Assembly: GCF_019578655.1 (NCBI RefSeq)
Contig: NC_063261.1
Location: 2,790,001-2,854,000 of the forward strand
Direction: 5' to 3'
DNA length: 64,000 nt
Source of the DNA: Ricinus communis
Lineage: Eukaryota > Streptophyta > Magnoliopsida > Malpighiales > Euphorbiaceae
The position numbers and the translations under genes are program-made. The notes under the pieces are model-generated. The model was not told where the DNA came from and ran no database searches. It saw nothing but the letters and a program-made list of their open reading frames with translations. Shown here piece after piece: positions 12,085 to 23,564 of this stretch (position 1 is the stretch's first letter; each line of letters opens with the position of its first letter).

Positions 12085-13497
12085 TCAAATTTTGGTTGGT
12101 GTAAGGCCACCGAAATCTGTAGCAAGTCTAACCAATCAATAATTCAAATAAAATATATTTTTTATCTAATATATAAATATTTCACTATCTAATCATCATC
12201 CTCACAATTACTATAAAATTTATATCGGTTCATCAACATTAATGTCATTAATACATCATGAGATGTTTCATCATGTCGAATAGAAATAACAAGTCTGAAT
12301 GTTAATACTTCGGAGTATTTAAAAATTTAAATAATTAGAAATATAAGAAAAATATTTATGTTAAGACTGAGAAAGGAAAGAGTCGGGCAGCCAAAATGAA
12401 AGAAACTGCAAAAAATCTAATTGTCACCTGAAAAATTTAAATTGAGACTGTTAGTCTCAAAAGTGAGTTAAAATCATATAATCCAAAACAAACACAACCA
12501 TCGTTATAAAATAATTATTACATAAATATAAGCTAACATGAAATAATTAAAATGCGTGTTGTTTCATAATTCAAGAAAAATTCAATTTAATAAATACAAG
12601 ATGAGAACATCAACTGAATCCTATACTCCAATTCTATCAGCCATTTGACTCTCATATTCCAGTAAGACTAGTGCCCAGAAAGCAAAGCTCGATTAGGGTC
12701 TTTAAATTTAGTCTGGTCACTTAATTACCAATACAGCCAGTGCTTAAAGAGCAATGCTCGACCATGGTCCTTTCCTTCGACAAATCAGAATTTTAATAAG
12801 CTCAAAGAGCTATGCTTGACAAGGGCACATCACATTTAAATCTTCTTTCTTTATTACATGTCTCTAATTTATACCGGTGCGCATCTGGTTCTAATGCAAC
12901 CCATCAAGTAGCATTGTTCTATTGTCGTCTCATCCCAAGTCACATTACAATCATAATATCTACAATATTTAAAAATAGCATGAACGCAAGGAGTCTTAAT
13001 ATTATTAAATAAAATATTAAATATTAAATTTAAATAACATCGAGTATAGTAAATATAAAAATTAAATACAGTATTTATAATGATAATGATGTCAGTGGTA
13101 CAATAGTGGAAAATAAAGTAATAACAATATTAATAATAAGGATGGTAATGATAATTAAAATAAATATAATACTAATACTAATAATAATAATGATAATTAA
13201 TTAAATAGCATTTCAATAAATTATGACATGATGCATGCACTATAGATTACGTGACTTTTTTAATTCACAGATCTGTCAAATTTTTCTAGTTGCTTTTATA
13301 CCTTTGGTCGAGCTGGCTGAAAAGTCGAATTATCTATTCACGAAAATAATTAAATTAATTAAATATTTCATAATTAATTATAAGTCTAGGCTCCCAGAAT
13401 TAGACAACCTAAGAACCCTGACTTGAAAAATTCTATTAAAATTTTAGCATAATCTTCTCTAAAATATGGATGTTTACCTTCCGTAGAATGGGTTCAG

Positions 13498-13563
13498 CAT
13501 CTACATAATCACTTCTGATATTCATTAGGGAATCTACATAATCACTTTTGATATTCATTAGGG
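13498..13563. repeat. 33-bp tandem duplication beside a MITE
   Basis: Two near-identical 33-base copies (13498-13530 and 13531-13563) each run from ATCTACATAATCACTT to GATATTCATTAGGG, with one C/T difference inside. Each copy ends with the target site plus the first three bases of the MITE terminal repeat. Confidence 0.8.
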
Positions 13564-14341
13564 GTAGTCACTATTTACCCCTTGTGTTTGTCCATATTAT
13601 ACTAGTTACTTTCTAACATTTAAAAAATATAATTTTTCTATCCTTTTATTTTATAATTTTATACTAAAAGTCCATTGCGATAGAATTTCCTTTAAAACAG
13701 TCATTAAATTATGTTTAGTTTTATACTATTTTCCTCTTAATTTTTAGTGTAATATATAAATTGCCTCTTATAGTTTATTTATTATACTAAATTTTTCTTA
13801 TCTAATTTTTATACAAAAATTAGTTTTAGTGTCTGTATAAAAATAATTAATTAGTGTTTTGTAATTACTCTAATTTTTAGTATAATTAAATTTTAGTAAA
13901 ATTTAAACATGTTAAAAGTATTTATATTAATCAAAATATTGAAAATTCATATAGTTTAACTTTAAATTGTTAAAATAAGGTAAATAATATTGTCATTGTT
14001 ATTAATTTGTTACAGTACAATTGTAACTTTAATAGTAAATTTAAGGATCAAATTATATGCTTTTATCAATTTAGATCCTTAATTATATTGATTTTTAAAA
14101 CGCAAAAGGATTTTAGTGCAATAAATAAAATTTAGGAGAAAATTTATATATTACACAAAAAATTAGGAGATAAATAATATAAAACCAAACCTAATTAACG
14201 ATTCCTTAACAGAAATTCTAACAGAAGATGTTTTTAGTATAAAATTGCAAAGTAGAAGGAAGAAAATAATAAAAAATTTAAATGACAGGGGGGTAACTAG
14301 TATAATGTGGAAAAATATAAGGGACAAATAGTAATTATCCC
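13561..14341. mobile_element. Mutator-like MITE with 9-bp target duplication
   Basis: A 781-base element. The left end reads GGGGTAGTCACTATTTACCC and the inverted right end GGGATAATTACTATTTGTCC. The inverted similarity runs inward through CCATATTATACTAGTTAC (left) and CCACATTATACTAGTTAC (right, inverted), more than 55 bases in all. It is flanked by TATTCATTA on both sides (13552-13560 and 14342-14350), a perfect 9-bp duplication. That length is characteristic of Mutator-like elements. No transposase is present; the interior is AT-rich. Confidence 0.8.
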
Positions 14342-15239
14342 TATTCATTAAATATTCCACAGGAGTCCGAATAACTGCATTAATTTTTCGACTCCGCAAC
14401 ACGCCATATTCCAAAATTAATAATAATAAGTCCGCATAAATATTTATTTCACAACCAACTCACAAATAATTTTTCGGTATTTAATTTAATTATTCACATC
14501 CACAATTATCAAAAAATTGAATAATAGTTAATCACACTAATTAATTTATATTATTTATAATTAATCTGTCAATTAATTAAATTAAATTAGTTAATTATTT
14601 ATAATTATCAATTAATAGATTTAATATTTTCTGACAATTATTAAATAATTTTTATGGTCTAATTAAATTATACTCAACAAAAAATTTAAAATTTTGTGCA
14701 TCTGGAGAGATCAGGGTTTGAAAGTCGGTATAGTCAATAGTGTCGAAATTTGAATTCTAAGGCGCCTACGTGAGGCTTAAGACTTGTGGAGTCCAAATAC
14801 ACTAAAACTGCAGTTTAATTCTCATTGGAAAATGGCAGACCAAGGTGGAGAATAATCTATTCTTGTGAGGCTTGGACGAGCTTGACAATGGATGCTTGAT
14901 GGCGAGGAGGAGTTGTCCTAAGGTTTTTGAGGGTGAAGAGGCTGATTCCGGGGTCGATTTGGCTGGAAAATGCTAGGAGGTGACGGGAATGGCTAAGAAT
15001 GGGAGGGAGAGGGTGGTACAACAGAGAGGAAGAAGAAGGAGAGGGAGGGGTTATGCATAAGGTTCTTTTTTAAATTCTCCAAAGTAGGAAAAATATGCTT
15101 AGACCTCTTCAAGTAATAATTATCTATAAAACTAAAAATGACTCTAAAAATTACTCAAAAATCTTACTCGACCAATTTTCAAAAATAACAATCTCATAAT
15201 TACTTATCAATAATTGAACAAAAAAAAGTAGAAACAATT

Positions 15240-16375
15240 ATCCAATTCAAGTTTAGCAAATCAATTGAGCTCAAAGTGTGTGTGAAACCTTAAAGTACAT
15301 TCAACACAAATAATTGATTTAATTACTTATGAAATTATATCTCACAATTGCCTAGATCCTTAATATCATCATTTACTCATGTTTTTCAATTTTCACCTAA
15401 GAGATTTTTAACTTTATATTATTTATTTTCTTTCTCTTTTTCTTCATTCATCCTTTTGAACAATTCTTTATTCCACTTTAAATGAAAACACTTCTTTTCT
15501 ATAGTCGTTCATAGCATTTTGATACGAATAATAACACTTTGTGATGAAAGCACCCGGTTACTCAGTGTACCACATATACTAAGAAAGCTTTGCTTATTTA
15601 TAAAACTCAATAACCATTTGACACGAAGATCAATATTTTTGATTGAGACCCCCAGTTACTAAGCGACTGAACATTAATGGCGTATAAAATTTACTGAAAA
15701 TCTCATCCAAAGCAATAATTAGGGACATAAGCACAATACAACAATTAATTTTGTAAAATAATTAATAAAATGATAACTGTAATTTCCTCAGCTATTTACA
15801 TTAATCATGTCAAGGTCTTATGTGCAATAGTTATACAACTTAAATGCTACATAATAATGGAAAACTATATCAACCATCTAGATCAAAACTTGGATATGTT
15901 CATCTTAGATTTTCAAGGGAATTAATCAAGAAAGAATCTGAGTAATAGATAAGATACTTAAAACAAAAGAAAACAACAGAAAATTAAAATTTAGCAAAAT
16001 TTTAGCTTTGTTTCCCTCCACACTTAATATTGACATTGTCCCTAATGTCAAATTATTCAATCACACACCAATAAAAGAGAAGAAAACTTCCCTAATTTAA
16101 GCACATCCACCTTCATTACCTGATCCTTTCTTGTCTTTTGGATTATCATCAAATTGCATATATGTAGACCTTTTTTGATTTAGGATCTATTGATTGAGTG
16201 GACTATCATCCTGCCTTGTTCTATTCTTATAAAAATAAAGAAAATACTGCAAAAATAAAACTAAAATAAAATAATACTGAAATTAAATTAACAAAAAAAA
16301 AAAACACTTGGGTTGCTTCCCAAAAGGCGCTTGTTTATAGTCCATAGCTTGACTTTGGCCTAGCTTTTCCTTTAT
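15240..16375 (-). other. Athila-like 3' non-coding region
   Basis: There is no sustained frame. Recognisable Athila-type blocks are the inverse of CACCCGGTTACTCAGTG (near 15550), the TTTCCCTCCACACTTAATATTG stretch near 16011, and the GGGTTGCTTCCCAAAAGGCGC block near 16308. These usually lie between pol and the 3' LTR. Confidence 0.6.
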
Positions 16376-16849
16376 TCAAGGTGGCTCCTTCAACTTCTTC
16401 CTCCATACCTTGCTAACAACTCTTTGAAAGTCCCAAGAACTAGCCTTCTTTTTCTTTTTCTTTCTCAACAATTTATCTTCTTTTGTAATAGTTAAGTAAG
16501 AAGAAATAATTATAAGAGAAGTATCACTAGTACACAAAAAATCAAATGTAAGATGAGATGAGAATTGTTTAAATTCAGGTTTAGGTGATGTTTTGATTGA
16601 ATGATTTGGTTTTGGTTTCCCTTGACCAAGATTCTCTAATCTCAAATTATGCTTCTTAGTTCCAACACCCTCCTCATTAATCTTATAGCACACTCAACAA
16701 TTTGCTCATTTTTATCTCTCTCATTCAAGCTTAATGCTAAACATACCTCTAATGGTTCTCGATATATGATTCATTTTTAAAAATGATTTCAACTAAAGGG
16801 TCAATTATGTCAATTGTAAAACAAGCATCATTTACGTATGGTTTCTTTA
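16376..16849 (-). other. Unassigned Athila-like interior
   Basis: A minus-strand frame of 105 codons (16376-16693) is open but has lysine-rich low-complexity content and no domain I recognise. It sits where pol should be, between the protease remnant and the 3' non-coding region. I treat it as deletion-junction sequence rather than a gene. Confidence 0.4.
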
Positions 16850-18374
16850 ACACTTTAATAAGTGTCATATTCTTATTTTTCACTCCCTACCCTAAATATC
16901 AACTTGTCCATTGGTACATCTATCAAAACTCCTCCTCTAGCTAAAAATGGTCTATCCAAGGAGATAGACACATCTACTTCATCTTCCATATCTAAAAAAG
17001 TAAAATCAATAAGTAAATAAAACTTTCCTACTTTCACTAACAAATCCTCAATTACCATGTAGGATATTTAATAGATATATCAGCAAGCTATAGTGAAACA
17101 ATGATTAGTTTTCTTTCAGTTATACCAAGTATTTTAGCAAGTGCTAAAGGAATCAAATTACTAGCACCTAAATCACATAAGTAATTTTTAATATTAATAT
17201 CACCAATAGCACAAGGAATAGAGAAACTCCCTAGATCCTTCAGCTTAGGAGGTAGCTTCTTTTGTAGGATGGCACTATATTTCTCTATCAATAAAATTGT
17301 AGCATATTCCTCTAACTTGTTCTTGTCGGAAACAATTTTCTTCAAGAACTTAGCATAAGATGGTATTCGAGCAAGCACTTTAACAAAAAGAAAATTAATT
17401 TGAATTTTCTTGAAGATGCCAATAAATTTTTGAAAGTTATTCTCTTTATTCTTCTTTCTAAGTCTTTGTGGGTATGAGATTGGTGGAACATAAAGTTTTA
17501 TCAAAGAAGAATCATATTCCTCCTTTTTTTTTCCTTGCTTATCTTACCTTGCTCTTCTTCTTCGTTTGACTTTTCTTCATCATCAACTTTCTTTTCAAGT
17601 AGTATCTTCTTCTTCTCAATCTTAGGTTTAGGTGATCCCTTCCATTCCTCAAAGTAATGGCCTTAACTATTTTCTTGGGATTTACCTCGATGTCACTAGG
17701 TAGTTTCCTTGCCCTATTTCAATAATTTTCTTGGATAATTTCCCACTTGCAGCTCTAGATTATGGATTGCTGCTTGATTAGTTTGCACAACTTGATCAAT
17801 CTTTGCATCAAATTTCTTCAATGTAGTATCTTGAGAAGCCATGTATTGCATCATCATGTCCTCCAATGAAGACTTCTTTTCTTGAGGGGGTTGTTGATGT
17901 TGAAATTATTGTCCATGTTGTTGAAATCCGAGTGGCCCCACAAGCTTTGTAGCTCCTTAGTCTCTCCAACAAACATTTGAATAATGTTTCCACCTTGGAT
18001 TGTAAGTGTTTGAAAAGAGGTCATTCTTTGGTTGCTCATAAGTCCCATGTAATTGACCCTTTCATATGCAACTATTAGCATGTCAATGTTCATACATGTA
18101 TTAGAAATATGCCTATACATACCATAATAAGCACACACCTCCCTGTTGAAAGTCTCGTTGTTAAGCAACAACTTCACTTAGTCAAATCAACTACTTGCAT
18201 CGTATATCACTATAAGCATTAATCTTATAAATTCCATTCCTTCTTTTAATGGCCTTTTGTTGAGAATTCATTACTATATTCTCATAAATTTGTTACACTT
18301 ATTTAGCAGTCTTGTATCTATAGTAACCACCACAAGCTGTATCAACCAAGGTTTGATGGTTTGTAGTTAGTCTA
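16850..18374 (-). pseudogene. Athila-like gag C-terminus and protease pseudogene
   Basis: Reading right to left, the 17854-18177 segment shows the end of gag, with an MYRHISNTC-type decayed zinc-knuckle region and a following stretch rich in N and G. The 17088-17504 segment contains LPPKLKDLGSFSIPCAIGD and then CDLGASNLIPLALAKILGI. This is the Athila retropepsin signature, normally PPKLKDPGSF...LCDLGASINLMPLS; the active-site D-x-G survives as DLGAS. The 16873-17058 segment continues with VKVGKFYLLIDFTFLDMED and SLDRPFLARG, the downstream half of the protease flap region. Stops and frameshifts separate the pieces, and no RT follows. Upstream, at about 18300-18370, gag continues as TLVDTACGGYY before the solo LTR. 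Confidence 0.75.
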
Positions 18375-19791
18375 TGATGCACGCTATCTGCACACGACAA
18401 AGTGCACCGATTATATCAAGTAATGTAATGATGAATAAGAGTATCATTCAACTAGGGGACTTAATTATGAATACTACCTTCAATTATAAACTAATGTTTA
18501 TCAATCAAAATATTGTTTGGGTGTAATTATATTTAAAAGTAAAACAATCTTGAAAATAAAGATTAAAACGATTGGTAAATTTATTAAGGATAAAGTCTAT
18601 TTAAATAGTTAATCCCCCCTAACAATTTAAGTATTTCATGAAATAAACAACAATTAATTCAAATCAAGAGTTGAGTTGGCATTCTACAGAATTAGGTTTA
18701 AACCTTTTTCAAGTGATTAAACCCCAAATCCCTAAGAGGAGGGAGATGAATTTCTTCTCAAACCCACTCACTCAGGTCATGCAATAGGATTAATGAACTT
18801 TAAACCAAAGGATCTTGTAGATCTATCTCTAGTATCCTAATCAATCCTCAATCCCTAAGACGTGATCGATTCATAAAAAGTTATCTATAATCAGTTTATA
18901 AAAATAAATTCCAATCAATACATCGACTTATCAAATGAAATGGATAATTAAGCAATCAAAGAGACAAAATAACTCATATAAAAGATTAACTGTATTGACT
19001 TTGGATCAGTCCATATAAAATAAATTAGGGTTCATCAAAACCCAAATAGCAAGAAAATTAATTCTTAGATATTATAATAAAGAAGTAAAGATTAGGGGAA
19101 GAAGATCTCATTATGGTTCATGGAACAGTAGAAATAAAAATCTTCAATCTTCAATCTTCAATGTTGGAAAGCAATAAAGGAAATGATATTCTTCCTTAAG
19201 AAATATCAAGCAAAATGCTAAAAATGAAAGGAAAATGAAGTTTCTAAGTATTTCTCACTCTAGAAATTAAAATATCACGGAAAAACCCAAAGCAACCCTA
19301 AAAGTTCCTTTAAATAGTGTGTTTTTGTGATCCATACGGGAACCACACGGGCACCATATGGCCATATGGTGTCCTTAGCTTAAAATTATTGTTAAGAAAA
19401 TTCTCTGCTCATGCGGGAGGGCACACGGGCATGTCCTATTTCCATGTTGTGTCTTGGACAATCTGCCATTTTTTTCAACTCACACGGGAAAGCCATACGG
19501 GCATGTGCTTCCTGTGTCGTGTGCTCCTTCAATTTGCCAATTTTTTCACTTCACACAAGATCACACGAGTAGGTTCTTCCTATATCTTGCCCGTGTGATT
19601 CTCCATTCCTTGATAAACAAGTACTTTGCTGATTTTTCATGTATTTTGATGCCAAAACTTCCTTTTGTCATGCAAGCTTGCTAAGTACCTAAAAAGGGCT
19701 AAAAACAAACTCTAACAAATAAATTAAACTCAATTTAATATGAAATTAAGATAAAACAAGACTTAAAACTAAGTGCTTATAGCACTTATCA
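18375..19791 (-). repeat. Solo LTR inserted in Athila gag
   Basis: The gag frame breaks at FYYDG (about 19805) and resumes as LTTNHQTLVDTACGG (about 18370). The ~1.4 kb between them has no coding homology. On the minus strand it starts TGATAAGTGCTATAAGCACT and ends near GCGTGCATCA, an LTR-like TGAT/ATCA terminal inversion. No interior is associated with it, so I call it a solo LTR. The exact ends and the target duplication are uncertain by several bases. It contains repeated CACACGGGCA-type words and a perfect palindrome at 19352-19371. Confidence 0.65.
19352..19371. repeat. Perfect 20-bp palindrome in the solo LTR
   Basis: CACCATATGGCCATATGGTG is identical to its own reverse complement. It lies amid CACACGGG and CACGGGCATG words that recur at about 19344, 19422, 19481 and 19497. 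Confidence 0.85.
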
Positions 19792-20310
19792 ATCCATCAT
19801 AGTAAAACTGCACCAATAGAGTAAGAGGGAAGTTGTGATACAAGTAAGCATTATAGAAAGATTCTCTTTCTTTTTGAGTGAAATTGCAGATTCTAGACCT
19901 ATGATCCAAGGACTTCTAAGGTGAATAGTACTTCATCATAAAAGCATCATACACCTCATCTCAAGTAGTTAAAGACCCTTCAGGTAAATTCAACAATCAT
20001 GTTCTAGTAGAGTTCTTCATATAGTAAGGAAAATACTTTTTCCTTTGTTCTCCTTCATTTAGTTCCCAAGAGGGAGAATCTGCACCACATTATAAAATCC
20101 CTTCATGAATGACAATGGATCTTCAGACCCAATCCTTCAAAATGTGGTAGCATTGTCAAATGAATAGTTTTCAGCTCATAATTCATGGCATTTGTAATTA
20201 GTTGAATACAGGGCGTGTTTGCATTAATCTTAGGCTTTTGGAAATTTCTAAGCCTGAGTGTATTCTCCTCTACTGCCACAATTGCATTCCTCTCGTTTGC
20301 CATATGTTCT
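19792..20310 (-). pseudogene. gag: Athila-like gag N-terminal pseudogene
   Basis: The minus-strand frame starting MANERNAIVAVEE (20303) runs through LRLRNFQKPKINANTPCIQL and HLTMLPHFEGLGLKI. The order fits the start of Athila gag: a proline/asparagine-rich lead, then a QLLPTFHG-like capsid entry. After a stop at 20103 the homology continues with stops and shifts to about 19800, including SLDHRSRICNFTQKERESFY and FYYDG. This is the retrotransposon gag domain. The solo LTR interrupts it immediately after FYYDG. Confidence 0.65.
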
Positions 20311-20533
20311 TTCTTATCTTTCTATTAGCTTTATAAGTCTTTCCATCTCAGAATCAAATGGAAGAATTAATGTTTGCTCTACACTCTTAGATCTTCTCAA
20401 ATGCATAAAATACCTATAAAATTAAGAGAAAAAGAAAGAGATAAATAAATAAGAAAGAAAATAATAAAATAAAATAAAATAAATAAATAAAACAAACACA
20501 AGATTTGAATAAATAACAATTAGAAACCATTAT

Positions 20534-20551
20534 CCTCGGCAATAGTGCCAA
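20534..20551 (-). other. Primer-binding site, tRNA-Asp type
   Basis: On the minus strand this reads TGGCACTATTGCCGAGGA. It differs at a few positions from the TGGCGCCGTTGCCGGGGA primer site usual in Athila elements, which pairs with tRNA-Asp. It lies just inside the LTR end. Confidence 0.7.
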
Positions 20552-20556
20552 TAACT

Positions 20557-21680
20557 TGATTGCTAAAATCTTCACTTGTAAGTGTATAAGGTAATTGCAG
20601 TATAGAATGGTGAATCAAAATTGATGCCACATGGACAGCTCAATTGATATTTGCTAAAAAATTGTGTAAACTAAAAGAATCAAATTGTAAAGATTGGAAA
20701 TTGAAATAATAAAAGAAATTAATATGATAGAACTTTAATAGTTAAAAACACTAGAGATCTGGGTTTCATTTAATGGCAATCCTCATGGAGGCCAAATCAA
20801 ATTCTCAATTCTTAAATGCAATTGTTCATAAGATATTCCAATACTCTTTCAACCTATTAGATTGTATTCAATTAAGATAATCACTGATTCTCAAGGGAAA
20901 TAGACATAATCAAACCCATTAAGTAATAATTCAAGCATCATAGTCTATTAGATATATTTATTTACCTAAAATCACTATGTTTAATTTCCTAGATCTAGAT
21001 TTATACTTCTCCTTTCAGTCTATCATACAAATCTAGAATAATAATACTATGATAATTAGGCATAAATATTCAAAATAAGCACAAGAAGATTAAATCAAGA
21101 ACTAAAGAGAATTATCATTAAAATCCAATCAAAAATCTATTAAACTACATGCATCACTCTAATACAGAGATCAGTTACTCATACTAGATAAACAACAACC
21201 ACAATAAATAACTAAATAAAATATAATTCAGATTGAGAGTTAGAAAAAACACTATTTTAATCTCCAAGGAATTATGAAATCTCCCTTCAATGTTGTAGCA
21301 ATTTCCACTTTCTCTCTCTACAAAGTTTTTTTTTTCTCTCCAACTGAATTCCTCTTTCTAAAACTAATAATATCCGCCCTCAACCCTAAGTTATAATGAT
21401 TTATTTAATGGGCAATACAAAAAACCTAAACATAACTTATAAATGTGTCTTTTTTCTTCTTTTTTTTATATTGCGGGCTATTGTAGGGCCTTATAGAAAT
21501 CTAATTTGGACTTAAGTTTTATATAAACATTATAGCACTTGAAGAATAGATCATTTTAGACTTTGAATCACCTCAATCGAACCTTTATAACCCTAGATAA
21601 GACCTAAATACAGAGATAGACCCAGACAAAAATGGACTGCATAATATCTAACTTCGATCCAAGTTTTCTAATCCTTAACA
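20557..21680 (-). repeat. 5' LTR of the Athila-like element
   Basis: The minus-strand LTR ends ...TTAGCAATCA at 20557, with the primer site five bases further inside. Its start is placed at 21680 (TGTTAAGGATTAG). The right boundary is an inference from the TG start and has no second LTR to confirm it. No gene is present within it. Confidence 0.55.
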
Positions 21681-22001
21681 ATCTGATATGAAGTTGAACC
21701 CTTATAAGAATTATAACTTAGGAAGTATTTTTAATTTTTAGAATTACATTGTAATAATAATATAATAAGATTAACTAAATTAAAAATAATAATAAAATAA
21801 TAGTTTAATTGTTCTACTATAGTAATTAATATAATTTAATAAAATAATAAAATTAAATTATGATCATATTATTTATATTAATTATAATATTTATTATATT
21901 ATATTATTTTATATTATATTATTTATTTTGTTAATAAATCTATTATTTATTATGTATATTCATCTATGTTTTTTAATTTAATTATTTAAATTTTATAATT
22001 G

Positions 22002-22032
<31 letters not shown>

Positions 22033-22060
22033 ATTATATAAATATTATTTGTAATGGGTC
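21681..22060. other. AT-rich DNA with a (TA)n microsatellite
   Basis: The sequence is nearly all A/T. A pure (TA)n run occupies 22004-22031. Nothing else is recognisable. Confidence 0.6.
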
Positions 22061-22204
22061 ATCATTTTATTACACATTGCGACTATTTTAGAGAACACTT
22101 TATGTGGTCGTTGTTCTTTTAATAAAATGCAGGAGTTGGATCGTTTTATTCATTTTGGAGACCATGTTAGCGACCACTTGATATTGTCGCTATAGCCCAA
22201 GTGA

Positions 22205-22900
22205 AATCGAAATAATACCTTATTCCCCAATTTTATACAACAATTGCACCACCTAAATCTCTAAGTTCCAAATTCTCCAAATCGAAGTGTGACATTGCAG
22301 CAAGTTTCTAGAAGCTTCACCGCCGTCTTCCGCTCAACATCTCCCTTTTTCGGTTAAAGTAAGTCTCTCCATATTTATCTCTCTCTCTCACGTCAACTCT
22401 CTCTCTCTCTTTCTCTTATTCAAACTTAAAAAATACAAGCAATGGGGAGTTCTGTTACAGGTTAGTGACACCGTTCTCGTCCCTCTCTCCTTCCTCTTTG
22501 TTGGTACTAAATTCTTAGACAAAGCTCAGTTCCACTAAGTTCAGTTGTACTATTTTTCTTAAGAAAATTCATGTAACTTTTGAGTTGGCTTTGAGTTGTA
22601 ATTTTGATTGCTTTCTCTGTCCCTCTTGTTTAGCCTGTAGTTGTCAAATTTATCTTTCCTGTCCTTTTCCTATAAATTTCCAAGGTAAAAGATCAATTTT
22701 CAGCATCAAGTGCTTGTTTGCTTGCAGAGAGATCATAGTATCTTTCTTGAGTTAGCATCTTAAGATTTTTGTCCTTTCATTCCATGACTGCTTGGTACTT
22801 TTACAATGCTCCCAAGCAAGCAGAGAGTATCCCTACAACTGATGGCCAAAATTGACATCCCTCCTTGTCAACCAGTAATCCAACAGTGAAAACCATTTTT
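22205..22900 (+). other. Gene-like 5' region within the CACTA remnant
   Basis: This stretch is less AT-biased and has features of a plant 5' untranslated region: CCGCCGTCTTCCGCTC, then CT-rich tracts at 22376-22416, then a short start ATGGGGAGTTCTGTTACAG at 22442 followed by GTTAGTG, a possible splice donor. No continuing coding exon is recognisable downstream. It could be the leader of the lost CACTA transposase gene or a captured gene fragment. I cannot tell which. Confidence 0.35.
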
Positions 22901-23384
22901 ATGAGTGCAGATGAATTTAAAATGTAATAGAACCGTTCCAAGTCAACTTTCCCTAACTTAGACTTGACTTGTTTATTATCGTGTAGAATTTGAATTAAAT
23001 TCCTTAAATTTTTTTATCTTTCAGCTCCTAAATGAATTTAATGGAGTCTAAAAACACTTAGTTCTATAAATTAAAAATTGAATTATTCATCTATTCATTA
23101 AAAATATAAAATGATTATAATAAAAATTATTACATGTTTAGTAAAATTCATAACTTTAATTTTACAAGAAAATAGCAAAATCTTAGTAAATATTCTTGAG
23201 ATAAATCACCCTGGTTTCAACTTGGACTACTCACCACCAAAGACACACCCACCTTCACACAACTGAAATATATAATCAATTTTAACAAAGAACTAAAGTG
23301 GTTCAAGTGGAGGGTTATTAGCAGTGTCAAATTCAAATAATTGTTTATTTTAAATTTTATCTCTATTTTATGAAGATCATCATA

Positions 23385-23544
23385 TCCGTTAATTTAAGAT
23401 TAATTGTGGAAAAAGTGCTTTTGATTGAGTCCGGTTTCCAATTTGATTGAGTTAGTGAATAGTCAGGCTTACTATAGGATTTGGTAGCCTTATGCCTACC
23501 CATTCCCTAGTACCGGTCACGAGCCCACAACTCGGGTCGTGACA
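23385..23544 (+). repeat. Truncated 5' LTR
   Basis: Only the final ~160 bases of the LTR remain, matching 26956-27115 (shared words GAAAAAGTGCTTT, TTGAGTCCGG, AATAGTCAGGCTTACTA, GTGACA). The preceding 1.8 kb of LTR is absent. Confidence 0.75.
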
Positions 23545-23548
23545 AAGT

Positions 23549-23564
23549 TGGTATCAAAACCTGG
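23549..23564 (+). other. Primer-binding site, tRNA-iMet type (mutated)
   Basis: TGGTATCAAAACCTGG begins four bases after the LTR end GTGACA. The intact form in such elements is TGGTATCAGAGC; this copy carries a G-to-A change. Confidence 0.65.

Larger units (their letters stand above)
12085..15060 (-). mobile_element. Minus-strand gypsy LTR fragment
   Basis: The reverse complement resembles parts of the LTR at 25165-27115. The stretch around 12100 (AAGGCCACCGAAATCTGTAGCAAG) matches the inverse of TACGGGATTTGGTGGCCTTA near 27045. The one around 12430-12470 matches the inverse of 26720-26760 (GAGACTAACAGTCT and CAGGTGATTGTTAGTC). The passages near 12670-12830, with AGCTCGA and GCTCTTT-type blocks, match the inverse of 26270-26520. 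The LTR end is truncated at about 12085 and no clean start is visible near 15060. A GC-richer stretch at 14840-15050 resembles the leader-like part of such LTRs. A MITE interrupts it at 13561. Confidence 0.6.
15061..21680 (-). mobile_element. Athila-like gypsy retroelement remnant
   Basis: On the minus strand the order is LTR (21680-20557), tRNA-Asp-type primer site (20551-20534), gag (20310 downward, split by a solo LTR), protease (17500-16850), then a 3' non-coding region (16375-15240). Reverse transcriptase, RNase H and integrase are missing between about 16850 and 16375. The CACTTGGGTTGCTTCCCAAA stretch near 16303-16322 and the passage around 15545-15680 (CACCCGGTTACTCAGTG and similar) are typical of the 3' parts of Athila elements. 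A 3' LTR matching 20557-21680 is not evident, so the left end is probably truncated near the neighbouring LTR fragment. Boundaries at 15060-15240 are uncertain. Confidence 0.75.

Noticed and set aside
14840..15050. GC-richer gene-like stretch
   Set aside because: Read on the minus strand it fits the leader-like part of a gypsy LTR; there is no splice or domain evidence.
16376..16693. Open minus-strand frame of 105 codons
   Set aside because: Low-complexity Lys/Ser content with no domain, at a deletion junction in the Athila-like remnant.
19317..19684. Two overlapping open frames on the plus strand
   Set aside because: Both lie in the solo LTR and result from its CACACGGGCA-type repeats.
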